From Pelagibacteraceae bacterium AG-325-C10 (lineage in GTDB: Bacteria; Pseudomonadota; Alphaproteobacteria; Pelagibacterales; Pelagibacteraceae), in contig QBYD01000001.1 in NCBI GenBank assembly GCA_003282975.1, forward strand, positions 1 through 64,000: a DNA stretch of 64,000 nt. The letters are read 5' to 3'. Below the pieces are notes generated by a model that did no database searches, was not told where the DNA came from, and was given only the letters and a program-made list of their open reading frames with translations. The position numbers were made by a program, and so were the translations under genes. Below are positions 10,216 to 20,723 of this stretch, piece by piece (within the stretch, counting starts at the first letter, position 1; each line of letters opens with the position of its first letter).

Positions 10216-10938
10216 ATGAGGATTTTTAAGCTAATTTTAATATCATTTTTTTTAATAACTTCAGCAAATTCTAATTCTATTTATAATCTAATCAAAATCC
10301 CAAATTTAGAAATCTATGAACTAAAAACTCCAAATAAACTTAAATATTTTTATGCAACCAAACCCTTTAGACTTGGTATTCAAAAAAATATAGCTTGCAG
10401 CAACTCAGACAAGAAAACTTATGATGAAAAATACCGAATAATATCTAACAATTTAAAACGATATTCAAAAGAATTTTTAAGAAAAATAAATCTTAAATAT
10501 ATTGTCATGTGTGAAAACCTATCTATTTCAGGAATAAATACAGCTGGCATTCCAGATCATGTAATGAAAACATTAATTATAGATCTTAAATTTAATGAAA
10601 AATATTTTGAAAGAGTAATCCATCACGAGTTATTTCATATTATAAACGATGGTTTTAAAGATTTATTTGATGAAGATGAATGGAAAAAATTTAATGGGAC
10701 TAACTTTAAATATGCAGATTGTTCTACTTGCTCAAAAAAATTAGGATTAGATACTTACGCAAACACTAATGGTTTTTTTACAGAATACTCAATGACAATT
10801 CCATCTGAAGATATGGCTGAAGTATATTCTCATTTAATAATTGGGAATTATGAAATTTCAGATGATAAAATTTTGAATAAAAAAATTCAATTTATTAAAG
10901 ATAAATTAAAAGAAATTGATAATACTTTTGTATTTTAA
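10216..10938 (+). CDS. Predicted secreted zincin-like metallopeptidase
   Basis: 240 aa; N-terminal signal (LILISFFLITSANS), HExxH motif in VIHHELFHIINDGF, downstream acidic stretch SEDMAEVYSHL. Confidence 0.6.
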   Translation: MRIFKLILISFFLITSANSNSIYNLIKIPNLEIYELKTPNKLKYFYATKPFRLGIQKNIACSNSDKKTYDEKYRIISNNLKRYSKEFLRKINLKYIVMCENLSISGINTAGIPDHVMKTLIIDLKFNEKYFERVIHHELFHIINDGFKDLFDEDEWKKFNGTNFKYADCSTCSKKLGLDTYANTNGFFTEYSMTIPSEDMAEVYSHLIIGNYEISDDKILNKKIQFIKDKLKEIDNTFVF

Positions 10939-10940
10939 GC

Positions 10941-11585
10941 ATGATAAAAAAAGTTAAAGCTTCATTACATGAAAAATTAATTTTTATTTTTTTAATACTA
11001 CTTGGAGTTTTTGCTTTAGGTTTTACTATTGTTGTAAAAAATAAGTGTTTATTTGTTAAAAATTTTAATCCACAAGAAATTAATTTTGAAAAACCGAAAA
11101 ATATTGTTGTCCTTAATTCTGAATGTGGAAATGTTATCATTGAACTCTATCCTGAAATATCTCCAAATGGAGTTGAGAGATTTAAAAAATTAATTAATTT
11201 AAAAGCATACGACAATGTTGCTTTTCACAGAGTAATTAAAGATAAACTGGTTCAAGCTGGGGATCTTGAGTTTGGTAAAAAAAATCAGTTAGACTATGGA
11301 AAAATTGGAACTGGAAAATCAGGTTTTGGAACTATTAAATCAGAGATTGATGCTGAGTTTAATTTTGAAAGAGGTTCAGTTGGTTTAGCTAGAACTTTAA
11401 AATATGATACTGAAGATAGTCAATTTTTTATTATTCTTGATGATGAACCATTATTTGAGGGCGAATATACTCCTATTGGAAAGGTGATTTTTGGTATTAA
11501 AGTGTTAGAAAAAATTAGATACTCTCATAGATCTGAATATGTCCTTAGACCTGATTTTATAAATACAGTTAGAATGTTTAAATAA
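10941..11585 (+). CDS. Membrane-anchored cyclophilin-type peptidyl-prolyl isomerase
   Basis: 214 aa; N-terminal TM helix, then VVLNSECGNVIIELYPEISPNGVERFKKLINLKAYDNVAFHRVI and DSQFFIILDDEP. Confidence 0.88.
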   Translation: MIKKVKASLHEKLIFIFLILLGVFALGFTIVVKNKCLFVKNFNPQEINFEKPKNIVVLNSECGNVIIELYPEISPNGVERFKKLINLKAYDNVAFHRVIKDKLVQAGDLEFGKKNQLDYGKIGTGKSGFGTIKSEIDAEFNFERGSVGLARTLKYDTEDSQFFIILDDEPLFEGEYTPIGKVIFGIKVLEKIRYSHRSEYVLRPDFINTVRMFK

Positions 11586-11588
11586 AAA

Positions 11589-13811
11589 TTAATTAACTAG
11601 TGGTTTACCTGTTGCAAGTGTATGCTTAATTCTATCTTGAGTTTCTTTGGTCTCAATTAGCTTCATAAAAGCATCTAATTCCAACTTATATAAATCATCT
11701 TCTGATAATGTCTTATCTATTGTAGTGTCTCCTCCACTTAGAACATGAGCTAATTCTTGAGCTACTAATAAACCATGATCAAGAATAACTTTATCATTAT
11801 ATAGTTTTTCTAAAATTTTATTCATTTCCTCTTTTACAGCTTTGCCTGGAAGTTTAAATTTAGTCTCTAAGGGAGCTTTAAAATCTTTATTATCATTTAA
11901 AATTTCTTTTGATATTTCTAAAAGACTATTTCTATTCATTATTTTTTTATCTTCTGGTTTTAAATACTTCATAGGTTCAGCTTCAACAGGAGAAGTTGCT
12001 GTTTTTCCATACCCAATAATATCAAAAACTTTTAATGGTGCGTAATGAGGATCATTTTTAGCTTCATCTGTTTCAAGCCATCTTGCTAGCATTTCCTTAC
12101 ACCCACCGCCTGCAGGTATTAATCCAACAATCGTTTCAACTAGTCCAACTACAATATTTGTATGAGATGCAACGAAATTACTTTGAACCATAACCTCAAA
12201 TCCACCACCAAGAGTTAAACCTGAGGGAGCTGATACAACTGGATGTTCAGAATATTTTAGATGTTTGCATGTCTCTTGAAAGTATCCAACAAATTTTTCT
12301 ATAGATTTAAAATCACCTTTGTTAGCAAATTCCATTGTATAGCTTAAATTAACACCTGCAGAAAATTGCATGCTTTCATTAATAATTATTAATGGCTTAT
12401 CAGTGGCTTTTTTTAAAGCATCCATTGAATCATAGTCTAGGGCATTTGCTTTAGTGGTAAATTCAACAATATTATAGTCGTTAAACCTATAAATAGATGC
12501 TGAGCTATTGCCATCGATATTTGTTGCTGTTTTTTTAACTTTTCCTAAAGTTTCAATATCTGTATATTTTTGTCTTATTCCATGAAATTTTTCATTCTTT
12601 GTTTTAGATAAATTTTCTAAAAATTTATTTCCTTCATAATTTTTATATCTACTAAAGAAATTACTAACACCAATTTCCTCTAACATTTCAAAGGGACCTT
12701 TGCTCCAATTAAATCCAAGTCTCATTGCTTCATCAATGTCATTGAATTCATCTGTAATTCCAGGAACTAAGGAAGAAGCATAATTAATAATTTTTGAGAT
12801 AACTGACCAAGCGTATTCACCGTATTTATCATCTCTATTGATTAAAGCTTTTAGATCTACTTTGTCAGACTTTATATTAATTTTTTGGGTTGGATGGTAC
12901 TCTCCAGTTTCTAAATTTATTGCTTCAAGAATTTTTTTATTGTCAACTTTATTCATTCTATAAAAGCCACCCTTACCTTTACGTCCGGTATATCCAGTTT
13001 CAATTAATTTTTTTACTAGTGGTATTTCTCTTGCAACTTCTTGAAATTCGTCTGACTCTGGTAATTCTCTAATAAAACTCTTTAAAACATCTGCCATTAA
13101 ATCTATTCCAATTAAGTCATATAATCCAAACACTCCTGTTTTAGGTATCCCCATTGGTCTTCCAAAAACAGCATCAGCTTCTTCAATAGACATTTTCATT
13201 TTAAATGCCTCCGTCATAGCAACTTGCATTGCAAAAACACCTATTCTATTTCCTAAGAAGCCTGGTGTATCATTACAAACTATTGCACCTTTTCCTAAGC
13301 TTATTTCACAGAATTTTTTTAATGAATCAATTTTATTTAAATCATTGTTTTCACTTTTTACAATTTCAAGTAAATCCATGTATCTAACAGGATTAAAAAA
13401 ATGGGTAATACAAAAATCTTTTTTGTCTTCATCTGATAGTTTTTCTGAAAGTACACTTATAGGTATTGAAGACGTATTAGATGATATAATTGATCCAGCT
13501 TTTCTCTCTTTAAAAATTCTTTCATAAATATTATGTTTAATATCTATTCTCTCAACAACTGCTTCAACAACCCAATCAGCTTCACTAACAATATTAAAAT
13601 CATCATTAATGTTTCCAACATTAATGTTATCAATTTTTGATTTATCAATTAAAAGAGGAGGTCTTGACTTTTTTATTCTCTCTCTTGCTTGCTCACTTAT
13701 CTCTGTAGTAAGATCTAATAAAGTAACAGGAACATTTGCATTGCACAAATGAGCTGCTATTCCACTTCCCATTGTGCCTGATCCAATAACTACAACTTTT
13801 TTGATTTCCAT
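11589..13811 (-). CDS. 3-hydroxyacyl-CoA dehydrogenase / enoyl-CoA hydratase fusion (FadN-like domain order)
   Basis: 740 aa; N-terminal VVVIGSGTMGSGIAAHLC Rossmann and HFFNPVRYMDLLEIV; C-terminal crotonase-like LTLGGGFEVMVQSNFVASH. Confidence 0.9.
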   Translation of the reverse strand: MEIKKVVVIGSGTMGSGIAAHLCNANVPVTLLDLTTEISEQARERIKKSRPPLLIDKSKIDNINVGNINDDFNIVSEADWVVEAVVERIDIKHNIYERIFKERKAGSIISSNTSSIPISVLSEKLSDEDKKDFCITHFFNPVRYMDLLEIVKSENNDLNKIDSLKKFCEISLGKGAIVCNDTPGFLGNRIGVFAMQVAMTEAFKMKMSIEEADAVFGRPMGIPKTGVFGLYDLIGIDLMADVLKSFIRELPESDEFQEVAREIPLVKKLIETGYTGRKGKGGFYRMNKVDNKKILEAINLETGEYHPTQKINIKSDKVDLKALINRDDKYGEYAWSVISKIINYASSLVPGITDEFNDIDEAMRLGFNWSKGPFEMLEEIGVSNFFSRYKNYEGNKFLENLSKTKNEKFHGIRQKYTDIETLGKVKKTATNIDGNSSASIYRFNDYNIVEFTTKANALDYDSMDALKKATDKPLIIINESMQFSAGVNLSYTMEFANKGDFKSIEKFVGYFQETCKHLKYSEHPVVSAPSGLTLGGGFEVMVQSNFVASHTNIVVGLVETIVGLIPAGGGCKEMLARWLETDEAKNDPHYAPLKVFDIIGYGKTATSPVEAEPMKYLKPEDKKIMNRNSLLEISKEILNDNKDFKAPLETKFKLPGKAVKEEMNKILEKLYNDKVILDHGLLVAQELAHVLSGGDTTIDKTLSEDDLYKLELDAFMKLIETKETQDRIKHTLATGKPLVN

Positions 13812-13871
13812 AAATGATTTGTTCTTATATTAAAATTAAATCAAACTTGAAATAAATAAATGGTCTCAACA

Positions 13872-15896
13872 TTAGCTTTGCTGAATTTTTAATTCTTCAA
13901 TATTAATATGACATCGAATAGCATTTCCGTTATCTCCAATTTGCCATGGAGGAGTTTCATTTCTGCATTTATCTCCAATAATTCTCGGGCATCGTCCTTG
14001 AAAAGAACAGCCAATTTCAGGTGGTTTTTCCTCAACTATGTCCTCAGCTACTAGTTTTGGTCTTATATCCGGATCAGGCTCTAAAACGGCTCCTATTAGA
14101 ACTTCTGTGTAAGGGTGTGATGGAAATTGATATACATCTTTTGATGGACCTATTTCACATAATCTTCCTTGATATAAAACAGCAACTCTATCACTAATAG
14201 CTTTTACAACCGCAAGATCATGTGAGACAAACACATAAGTTGTACCTAACTCTTCTTTTAATTTTTGTAATAAATCTAAGACAGCTGCTTGTACAGAAAC
14301 ATCTAAAGCTGAAGTTACTTCGTCACATAAAATAATATCTGGTCTTGCTGCAAATGCTCTTGCAACAGCTATTCTTTGTTTCTCTCCTCCAGATAATTGT
14401 CTGGGATATCTGCTCATATAAAAAGCTCCAAGTCTTACTTTTTCAAGTAATTCGGCAATACTTGTTTTAAGCTTACTACCTGTCAAACCAAAATATAGCT
14501 TTAAGGGTTGGGAAAGTATTTGCTCAACTGTATGATTTGGATTTAATGATTCATCTGGGTTTTGAAAAATTAATTGAATAGATCTTAAATCTTCTGAATT
14601 TCTTTTTTTTAAATCACCAGATAACAATTTTTCTTTATCAAATTTTATATACCCATCTTTAGTTTTTAATAATCCAGCAATCGATTTTAAAATTGTAGAT
14701 TTGCCACTGCCGGATTCTCCAACTAAAGCTATGGTTTCTCCTTTATTAATATTAATATTTATATCTTTTACAGTAGGATTAGTATCAGTCACTTTATTTA
14801 AGAATTGATCGATAATACCTTGTTTTGCATAAGATATAGAAACATCCTTTAAATCTAAAATTTCATCTATAGTTATTTTATTTTTTAAGTCGTTTGTTAT
14901 TTTCTGTTCACTAGTTTTTGAAATTAATTCGGAGTGATTAAAACATCTAACACTAGTATCTATGTCAGATAAATATTCTAATTCAGGCACTTTAACTTTA
15001 CATTCATCGCTTGAAAAATTACATCTATCATAAAAACTACACCCACTTCCAATATTGCCTGGTTGTGGTTGGCTACCTGGCATTGAGTCAGGAAGCCCTG
15101 ATAAAGAAAGTTTTGGAATTGATTTTAATAATCCATAAGTGTATGGATGGATAGGTTCTTTTAAAATTTTTCTAACCGGTCCTTCAAGTACAATTTCACC
15201 TGCATACATTACAATCACTCTGTCACAAACTTGGGCTATTGCTCCAAGATCATGACTTACATAGACCATAGATGTTCCGGTTTCTTTTGCTATATCTTTT
15301 AAAAGTTCTAAAACGTGTGCTTGAGTTGTTACATCTAATCCAGTAGTTGGTTCATCTAACAACAAAAGTTCTGGATTACCAGCTAAGGCCATAGCAACTG
15401 CAACACGCTGCTGTTGTCCTCCTGAAAGTTCGTGAGGGTATCTAAGTGCCATTATACTTGGAGATGGAAGTCTTACTTGATTTAAAAGTTCTGAAATTTT
15501 TTTTTCCCTTTCAACTTTATTAAAATCTGTGTGAAGTTTCAGAGCTTCCTCAATTTGATAGCCAATTTTAAGATTAGGTGTTAATGCCTGCCCAGCATTT
15601 TGAGGTATCATTGCAATTTTTCTGCCTCTAATATCCTCTAATTCCTTGTTATTTAGACTGAGTAAATCTTTAGATTTAAATAAACATTCTCCACCAGTAG
15701 TAAAAAGACCATGTTTAATATATCCCATCATCGCAAGTGCAAGGGTACTTTTTCCTGATCCTGACTCTCCTACAATACCAACGGTTTCACCTTTTCTGAT
15801 ATTGGTAGTAATGTTTCTAAGTATTGATATTTGTTCACCCTTTTGACTTTTAAAGCCAATACATAAGTCTTTAATTTCTTGAATATTAGTATTCAT
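13872..15896 (-). CDS. Dipeptide/oligopeptide-type ABC transporter, fused double ATP-binding protein
   Basis: 674 aa with two NBDs: two Walker A (GESGSGKST) and two signature motifs (LSGGQQQR, LSGGEKQR), each with a Cys-rich oligopeptide-type C-terminal extension. Confidence 0.95.
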   Translation of the reverse strand: MNTNIQEIKDLCIGFKSQKGEQISILRNITTNIRKGETVGIVGESGSGKSTLALAMMGYIKHGLFTTGGECLFKSKDLLSLNNKELEDIRGRKIAMIPQNAGQALTPNLKIGYQIEEALKLHTDFNKVEREKKISELLNQVRLPSPSIMALRYPHELSGGQQQRVAVAMALAGNPELLLLDEPTTGLDVTTQAHVLELLKDIAKETGTSMVYVSHDLGAIAQVCDRVIVMYAGEIVLEGPVRKILKEPIHPYTYGLLKSIPKLSLSGLPDSMPGSQPQPGNIGSGCSFYDRCNFSSDECKVKVPELEYLSDIDTSVRCFNHSELISKTSEQKITNDLKNKITIDEILDLKDVSISYAKQGIIDQFLNKVTDTNPTVKDINININKGETIALVGESGSGKSTILKSIAGLLKTKDGYIKFDKEKLLSGDLKKRNSEDLRSIQLIFQNPDESLNPNHTVEQILSQPLKLYFGLTGSKLKTSIAELLEKVRLGAFYMSRYPRQLSGGEKQRIAVARAFAARPDIILCDEVTSALDVSVQAAVLDLLQKLKEELGTTYVFVSHDLAVVKAISDRVAVLYQGRLCEIGPSKDVYQFPSHPYTEVLIGAVLEPDPDIRPKLVAEDIVEEKPPEIGCSFQGRCPRIIGDKCRNETPPWQIGDNGNAIRCHINIEELKIQQS

Positions 15897-15899
15897 AAT

Positions 15900-16796
15900 T
15901 TAAACAGGAGCTTTTGTTGATCTATCAATTCCTAAAGCTTTAGCAAAAGCATCAGCGGTTAAGTTAATACCAATAATTAATGAACTTAAGCCAACAATAG
16001 GAGCAATTACTGCCCACCATGCGAAAGACATTAATCCTCTAGCATTAGATATCATTAATCCCCAATCTGGTGTTGGAGGGCTCACTCCAAATCCTAAAAA
16101 TGATAATGAGCTAAATCCAAGAAGCATCCAAGACCATCTCATTGCTCCTTCAACTAAAATAGCATCTCTAACATTTGGCAATATCTCATTCCAAATAATT
16201 GAAAGATTGCTGTGGCCTCTAGCTTTCGCAGAAATAATAAAATCTTTTGCTATAACATCATGGGTAGCTGCTCTTGCAACACGAACAATTCCTTTACCAT
16301 AAAAAAAACCAAGAGCAGGTATTAGCACTTGAGTTGTTGTTCCAAGAAGTGAGACTATTAAAAGCATAGCCAAGATCCAAGGTATTGATAAAAAAGCATC
16401 AACTATCCTCATCACTACATCATCAATTCTTCCTCCTACTAAGCCACAAAAAATTCCTAAAAGACCTCCCCATAGTAAAGCAATAATTGATCCAAAGAAC
16501 GTAATAGTTAGAGCAGTTCTTCCTCCTAAAATTGTTCTTGTAAAAACATCTCTTCCCAAACTATCAGTTCCAAACCAAAACTCTGATGATGGCGCATTTA
16601 ACATTAACGTAGGATTGATTGCTTTATAATCATAAGGTGCAAACCATGGGCTAGTTATGGCTAAAGCTACATGAAAAATTAAAATTGCTAATCCTATAAA
16701 CCCAGATGGTTTAGAAGCCATTGTAGATATTATATCTAAAACTTTTTCCAAAGAACTTTTGGGATTTTCATGAAATGTATTTTTTGAATTTTCCAT
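15900..16796 (-). CDS. ABC transporter permease, DppC-like
   Basis: 298 aa; FGTDSLGRDVFTRTILGGRTAL and EILPNVRDAILVEGAM motifs. Confidence 0.93.
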   Translation of the reverse strand: MENSKNTFHENPKSSLEKVLDIISTMASKPSGFIGLAILIFHVALAITSPWFAPYDYKAINPTLMLNAPSSEFWFGTDSLGRDVFTRTILGGRTALTITFFGSIIALLWGGLLGIFCGLVGGRIDDVVMRIVDAFLSIPWILAMLLIVSLLGTTTQVLIPALGFFYGKGIVRVARAATHDVIAKDFIISAKARGHSNLSIIWNEILPNVRDAILVEGAMRWSWMLLGFSSLSFLGFGVSPPTPDWGLMISNARGLMSFAWWAVIAPIVGLSSLIIGINLTADAFAKALGIDRSTKAPV

Positions 16797-16799
16797 TTT

Positions 16800-17756
16800 T
16801 TATTTTCTAGTTTGTAGTGTCTTTAATCTTGGGTTTAACATTAATGTTAATAAGTCAGCTATAAAATTTATACTAACATAAATAGATGCGAGAATAATAC
16901 CTAAAGCTTGAACAACTGGTAAATCTCTATTGGATATTGACTCAATTACTAATCTTCCTAGTCCTGGATAATTAAATACCACTTCAGTGACAACTACTCC
17001 ACCTAGCAACCAAGCAATAGTTAATGCAACAACATTAATTGCAGGCAGTAATGCGTTTGGTAATACATGTTTAAAAACCATTTTCCAATATGGCACTCCT
17101 TTTAATATTGCCATTTGAATATAATCACTTGCCATTACTTGAATAACACTTGAACGAACCATACGAGCCATATGTGCAGTCATAATCATTGCAATTGCAA
17201 TTACAGGTAAAATAATATTTGGAAGTAACTCAAAAAAAGTAACATCTGTTGGTACAATTACTATTCCTGGTAACCATTCTAGCCATATTGCTACTATTAG
17301 AATTAATAAAGTAGCGCTTATAAATTCTGGAATAGTCATAGAAAATATTGCAACAGTAGAAATAATAATATCTGGCATTTTATCTCTCCAAAGAGCTGTG
17401 ATTATTCCTAATATTAAAGCTAATGGGATACCAATAATTATTGCTGCAGAAGCAAGAACTAATGAATTTTTTATCCTTGGTCCTAAAACCTCATTAATTT
17501 GCATTTGGCCACTTAACGAATAACCAAAATCTCCCTGAATAACATTATATGCCCATGATATATATCTCTCATGTGCTGGAACATCTAATCCTAGTCTTTT
17601 AATACATGCAGCTAATGCTTCGCCAAAAGCTTCTCTTTCTAAATAAGAGGTACAGGCATCACCTGGTAATATTTCAACACCGATAAAGGTTATCAGAGAT
17701 ACTATAAATAAGGTTATTAAGCCTAAGACAAATCTTTTAAAAATTAAAAAAAACAT
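16800..17756 (-). CDS. ABC transporter permease, DppB-like
   Basis: 318 aa; FGYSLSGQMQINEVLGPRIKNSL..., HVLPNALLPAINVVAL, FNYPGLGRLVIESISNRD motifs. Confidence 0.93.
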   Translation of the reverse strand: MFFLIFKRFVLGLITLFIVSLITFIGVEILPGDACTSYLEREAFGEALAACIKRLGLDVPAHERYISWAYNVIQGDFGYSLSGQMQINEVLGPRIKNSLVLASAAIIIGIPLALILGIITALWRDKMPDIIISTVAIFSMTIPEFISATLLILIVAIWLEWLPGIVIVPTDVTFFELLPNIILPVIAIAMIMTAHMARMVRSSVIQVMASDYIQMAILKGVPYWKMVFKHVLPNALLPAINVVALTIAWLLGGVVVTEVVFNYPGLGRLVIESISNRDLPVVQALGIILASIYVSINFIADLLTLMLNPRLKTLQTRK

Positions 17757-17809
17757 AATTAAGATTATTAACCCAAATTTTAAAATTAATTATTTATAAA
17801 TGAAAGTAA

Positions 17810-17840
17810 TTATACAGGCCATAAAATATGGCCTGTATAA
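17810..17840 (-). terminator. Strong intercistronic hairpin between binding-protein and permease genes
   Basis: Perfect 13-bp inverted repeat TTATACAGGCCAT-(AAAAT)-ATGGCCTGTATAA, 13 nt beyond the stop of the minus-strand binding-protein gene. Could be an attenuator or an RNA stabiliser. Confidence 0.75.
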
Positions 17841-17853
17841 TGTGAGTTTTATA

Positions 17854-19341
17854 CTAATCTACTTTTACTTTGTGCCACTGAATTGAAAAAACTTCAACTT
17901 CATCAAGATTTTTAACTCTTGAGTTCGTAACAACTAGTTTAGATACATGATAAGGTATCATAGTTCCAGATTGTTCCCATAAAGTATGTTGTGCTTTTTC
18001 ATAAAGAGCTTTTCTTTTTTTAAAATCAAGCTCACCTCTAGCGTCTGCTAGATTTTTATCAAAGTCTGAACTTTTATAGTATGATTCATTCCATTTAGCA
18101 CTGCTGTGATAAACTTCGTGAAGAACACTATCTGCAGATCTTTCATTCCAACGTGTCATTGCAACATCTTTTTTCATCCAAGTTTCTTTCCAGTAACTCT
18201 TAGATGGTGTCATTTTGATATCAACTTTGATACCTGCTTTAGCAACTTGTTGCTGAATCACTTCTGCAATAGTTGGCCAAGTAGGTTCTTTTGTTGAAAC
18301 GTGAATTACCATTTCAATACCGTTTGGATATCCAGCTTCTTTAAGAAGTTTTTTCGCCTCAGCAATGTTTTGCTTACAGCTCATGTCGTGACGATACTGA
18401 TCTGTTGGTGCTACAGGCGTATCACATGATACTACTGCTTCACCACCCATTACAGTATCAACAAGCTCTTGTCTGTCTACAGCTAGTCTAACAGCTTTTC
18501 TAACTTTAGGGTTATCAAATGGAGCACGTTCCGTATTCATAACCATACCTCTCCAGTTACCAGTTGGTATTACTGAAGTTTTAAATTTAGAATTACCATC
18601 AAAGATTTTTTTCTGACTAAATTGTACATATCTATTCATATCAATTTGACCAGTCAAAAGAGCTTGAACTCTAGCTTCACCATCAGGTATTGCTATTACA
18701 TGAACTTCTGCAAGTCCAGGTGCACCTTCCCAATAGTTAGGGTTAGCTTTTAAAATTGTAGTTCCCTCTGCATCAAATTTTTCAACAATAAAAGGACCAG
18801 TTCCAATTCCTGTTTTTCCAATAGTGTCCCCTGAGCCTGATGGGATCATTCTTAACCTGTAATCAGTTAAGTTAAGTGGAAAATCAGCAAAAGAAGTGTT
18901 TAATTTCATTTTAACAGTATGAGAGTCAACAACCTCAATATCTGTTACAACACTTAAGCTTTTTTTTGCAGGTGATCCAATTTCTGGATCTTTTACTCTC
19001 ATTAAAGAGTATTTTACATCTTCTGCATCGAAATCAGATCCATCATGAAACTTTACCCCTTTTCTAAGTTTAAAAGTCCATTCAGTAGCATCTGCATTAG
19101 CAGACCAATCTGTAGCTAATTCTGCAGACGTAACTCCTTTAAGATCTTTTCTTACTAATCGGTTTTGTGTCATTATTACAACTTGAAACAGTCTACCTTT
19201 AGTAATCGCGTCTAAGTTTGTATCTTTTCCAAATCCAAGATCATGTGAAAGTTTAAAAGTTCCACTTGAAGCATTAGCATATGAAAATGATAACAATGCT
19301 GATAACAGTGAAACTGATATCAATTTAAAAATGTTTTTCAT
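17854..19341 (-). CDS. ABC transporter substrate-binding protein, family 5 (DppA/OppA-like)
   Basis: Signal peptide from MKNIFKLISVSLLSALLSFSYANA (start more likely 19341 than the track's 19380), then family 5 SBP sequence (WTFKLRKGVKFHDGSDFDAEDV). Confidence 0.93.
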   Translation of the reverse strand: MKNIFKLISVSLLSALLSFSYANASSGTFKLSHDLGFGKDTNLDAITKGRLFQVVIMTQNRLVRKDLKGVTSAELATDWSANADATEWTFKLRKGVKFHDGSDFDAEDVKYSLMRVKDPEIGSPAKKSLSVVTDIEVVDSHTVKMKLNTSFADFPLNLTDYRLRMIPSGSGDTIGKTGIGTGPFIVEKFDAEGTTILKANPNYWEGAPGLAEVHVIAIPDGEARVQALLTGQIDMNRYVQFSQKKIFDGNSKFKTSVIPTGNWRGMVMNTERAPFDNPKVRKAVRLAVDRQELVDTVMGGEAVVSCDTPVAPTDQYRHDMSCKQNIAEAKKLLKEAGYPNGIEMVIHVSTKEPTWPTIAEVIQQQVAKAGIKVDIKMTPSKSYWKETWMKKDVAMTRWNERSADSVLHEVYHSSAKWNESYYKSSDFDKNLADARGELDFKKRKALYEKAQHTLWEQSGTMIPYHVSKLVVTNSRVKNLDEVEVFSIQWHKVKVD

Positions 19342-19499
19342 TATTAACTTCCTCTGTTTGTTTTTTCGGAAAGCTAACATCTTAGGAAAGTTAGAACAAT
19401 ACTAATGTAAAATTCAATTATAGATTGAAACCTAGTATAGGTTTTTGTCGCGGACGATAATACTAGATTAAAAGATTAAATTAATTTAATAGAAAATTT

Positions 19500-20723
19500 A
19501 TGCATAAATCATTAAGAAATTTAAGGTTTTCTATCAAGCCACAAATACAAGAAGGTGATAGAACTGTTGAGCTAGCTCGAACTATGAGTATCCATCCCCT
19601 AACTTATCAAGAGCTTCCATATGACCCAGAGTATTCTCAATATGCTGGGAGACTAACAACTGAAAAATTATCAAATGCATCTCCTGACGAACAATACTGG
19701 AAAACAAAACAAGAAATAATTCTTAGACACACTGGAGAACACCCTTACGAAATTTCAGGTCCTGATGCTTTAAAATTATTACAACGAATTTTCCCTCGAG
19801 ACATTTCAAAAGTTAAGAAAGGAAGATGTTCTTATCAATTTGCATGTTACCATAATGGTGGAATAATTACTGATGGTTTACTTTTAAGAATTGATGAAAA
19901 TTGTTATTGGTTTGCTCAAGCAGATGGCGATATGTTTTCATGGTATAAAGCAAATTCAGAGGGCTTAGATGTAAATATTAATGAACCCAATGTTTTTGTA
20001 AGTCAAATTCAAGGTCCAAAATCTATGGAACTACTTGATCATTTAATAGATGAACAAGTCGCTAAAGAATGGAACTATTTTGACTGGGCTGAAGTTACAA
20101 TGGATGGTGAAAAAGTAATAGTAAGCCGGACTGGTTTTACAAATGAACTAGGATGGGAAATTTATTTTCGACCCGAAAATAATGCAGAAAAGTTAGGAGA
20201 TTTAATTCTTAACGAAGGATCAAAGATGGGTATGATAATTACAGCCACTCCATCATTTAGAGGTAGAAGAATTGAAGCAGGACTTTTGTCTGCTGGACAA
20301 GATTTTACTAACGAAACTAACCCTTTTACTGTTGGCCTAGGTCGTTTTGTAGATTTAGATAAAGAGGATTTTATTGGCAAAAAAGCCTTAACAAATGCAG
20401 ATAAAACTTGTCGTAGTTGGGGAATAAGAGTTGTTGATGGAATTGCAAAAAAAGGAAGGTCTATAAAATTAAATGATCAATTTGTTGGCAATATTACTTC
20501 GAGCACTTGGTCTCCTTATCAAGTCTGTGGAGTTGGTATAGCATTATTAGATACATCGGAAATTGGTCCTGGAACAGTAGTTGATGTCGAGTGTACTGAT
20601 GAAAAAATTCATAGAGCTGAACTCTGTAAACTTCCCATGTATGATCCAAAAGGTGAAATAGTAAGGGGTATTAATAAAAAGATACCTACTAAAGCTGAAC
20701 CTTGGGTAGGAATTAAAAACTAA
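19500..20723 (+). CDS. GcvT-family (aminomethyltransferase-like, folate-dependent) protein
   Basis: 407 aa; QIQGPKSMELLDHL, SRTGFTNELGWEIYF, RRIEAGLLSAGQDFTNETNPF, IGKKAL motifs. Confidence 0.85.
   Translation: MHKSLRNLRFSIKPQIQEGDRTVELARTMSIHPLTYQELPYDPEYSQYAGRLTTEKLSNASPDEQYWKTKQEIILRHTGEHPYEISGPDALKLLQRIFPRDISKVKKGRCSYQFACYHNGGIITDGLLLRIDENCYWFAQADGDMFSWYKANSEGLDVNINEPNVFVSQIQGPKSMELLDHLIDEQVAKEWNYFDWAEVTMDGEKVIVSRTGFTNELGWEIYFRPENNAEKLGDLILNEGSKMGMIITATPSFRGRRIEAGLLSAGQDFTNETNPFTVGLGRFVDLDKEDFIGKKALTNADKTCRSWGIRVVDGIAKKGRSIKLNDQFVGNITSSTWSPYQVCGVGIALLDTSEIGPGTVVDVECTDEKIHRAELCKLPMYDPKGEIVRGINKKIPTKAEPWVGIKN

Noticed and set aside
10895-11140. Minus-strand 81-aa ORF
   Set aside because: Antisense to the cyclophilin gene; no domain.
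11842-13527. Three plus-strand short ORFs (11842-12045, 12890-13072, 13345-13527)
   Set aside because: All antisense within the 3HCDH/crotonase gene.
19342-19499. Possible riboswitch between the divergent DppA-like and GcvT-like genes
   Set aside because: Contains a short inverted repeat (aaacct-agtat-aggttt) but I could not match a glycine, SAM or other known riboswitch consensus; more simply a bidirectional promoter.
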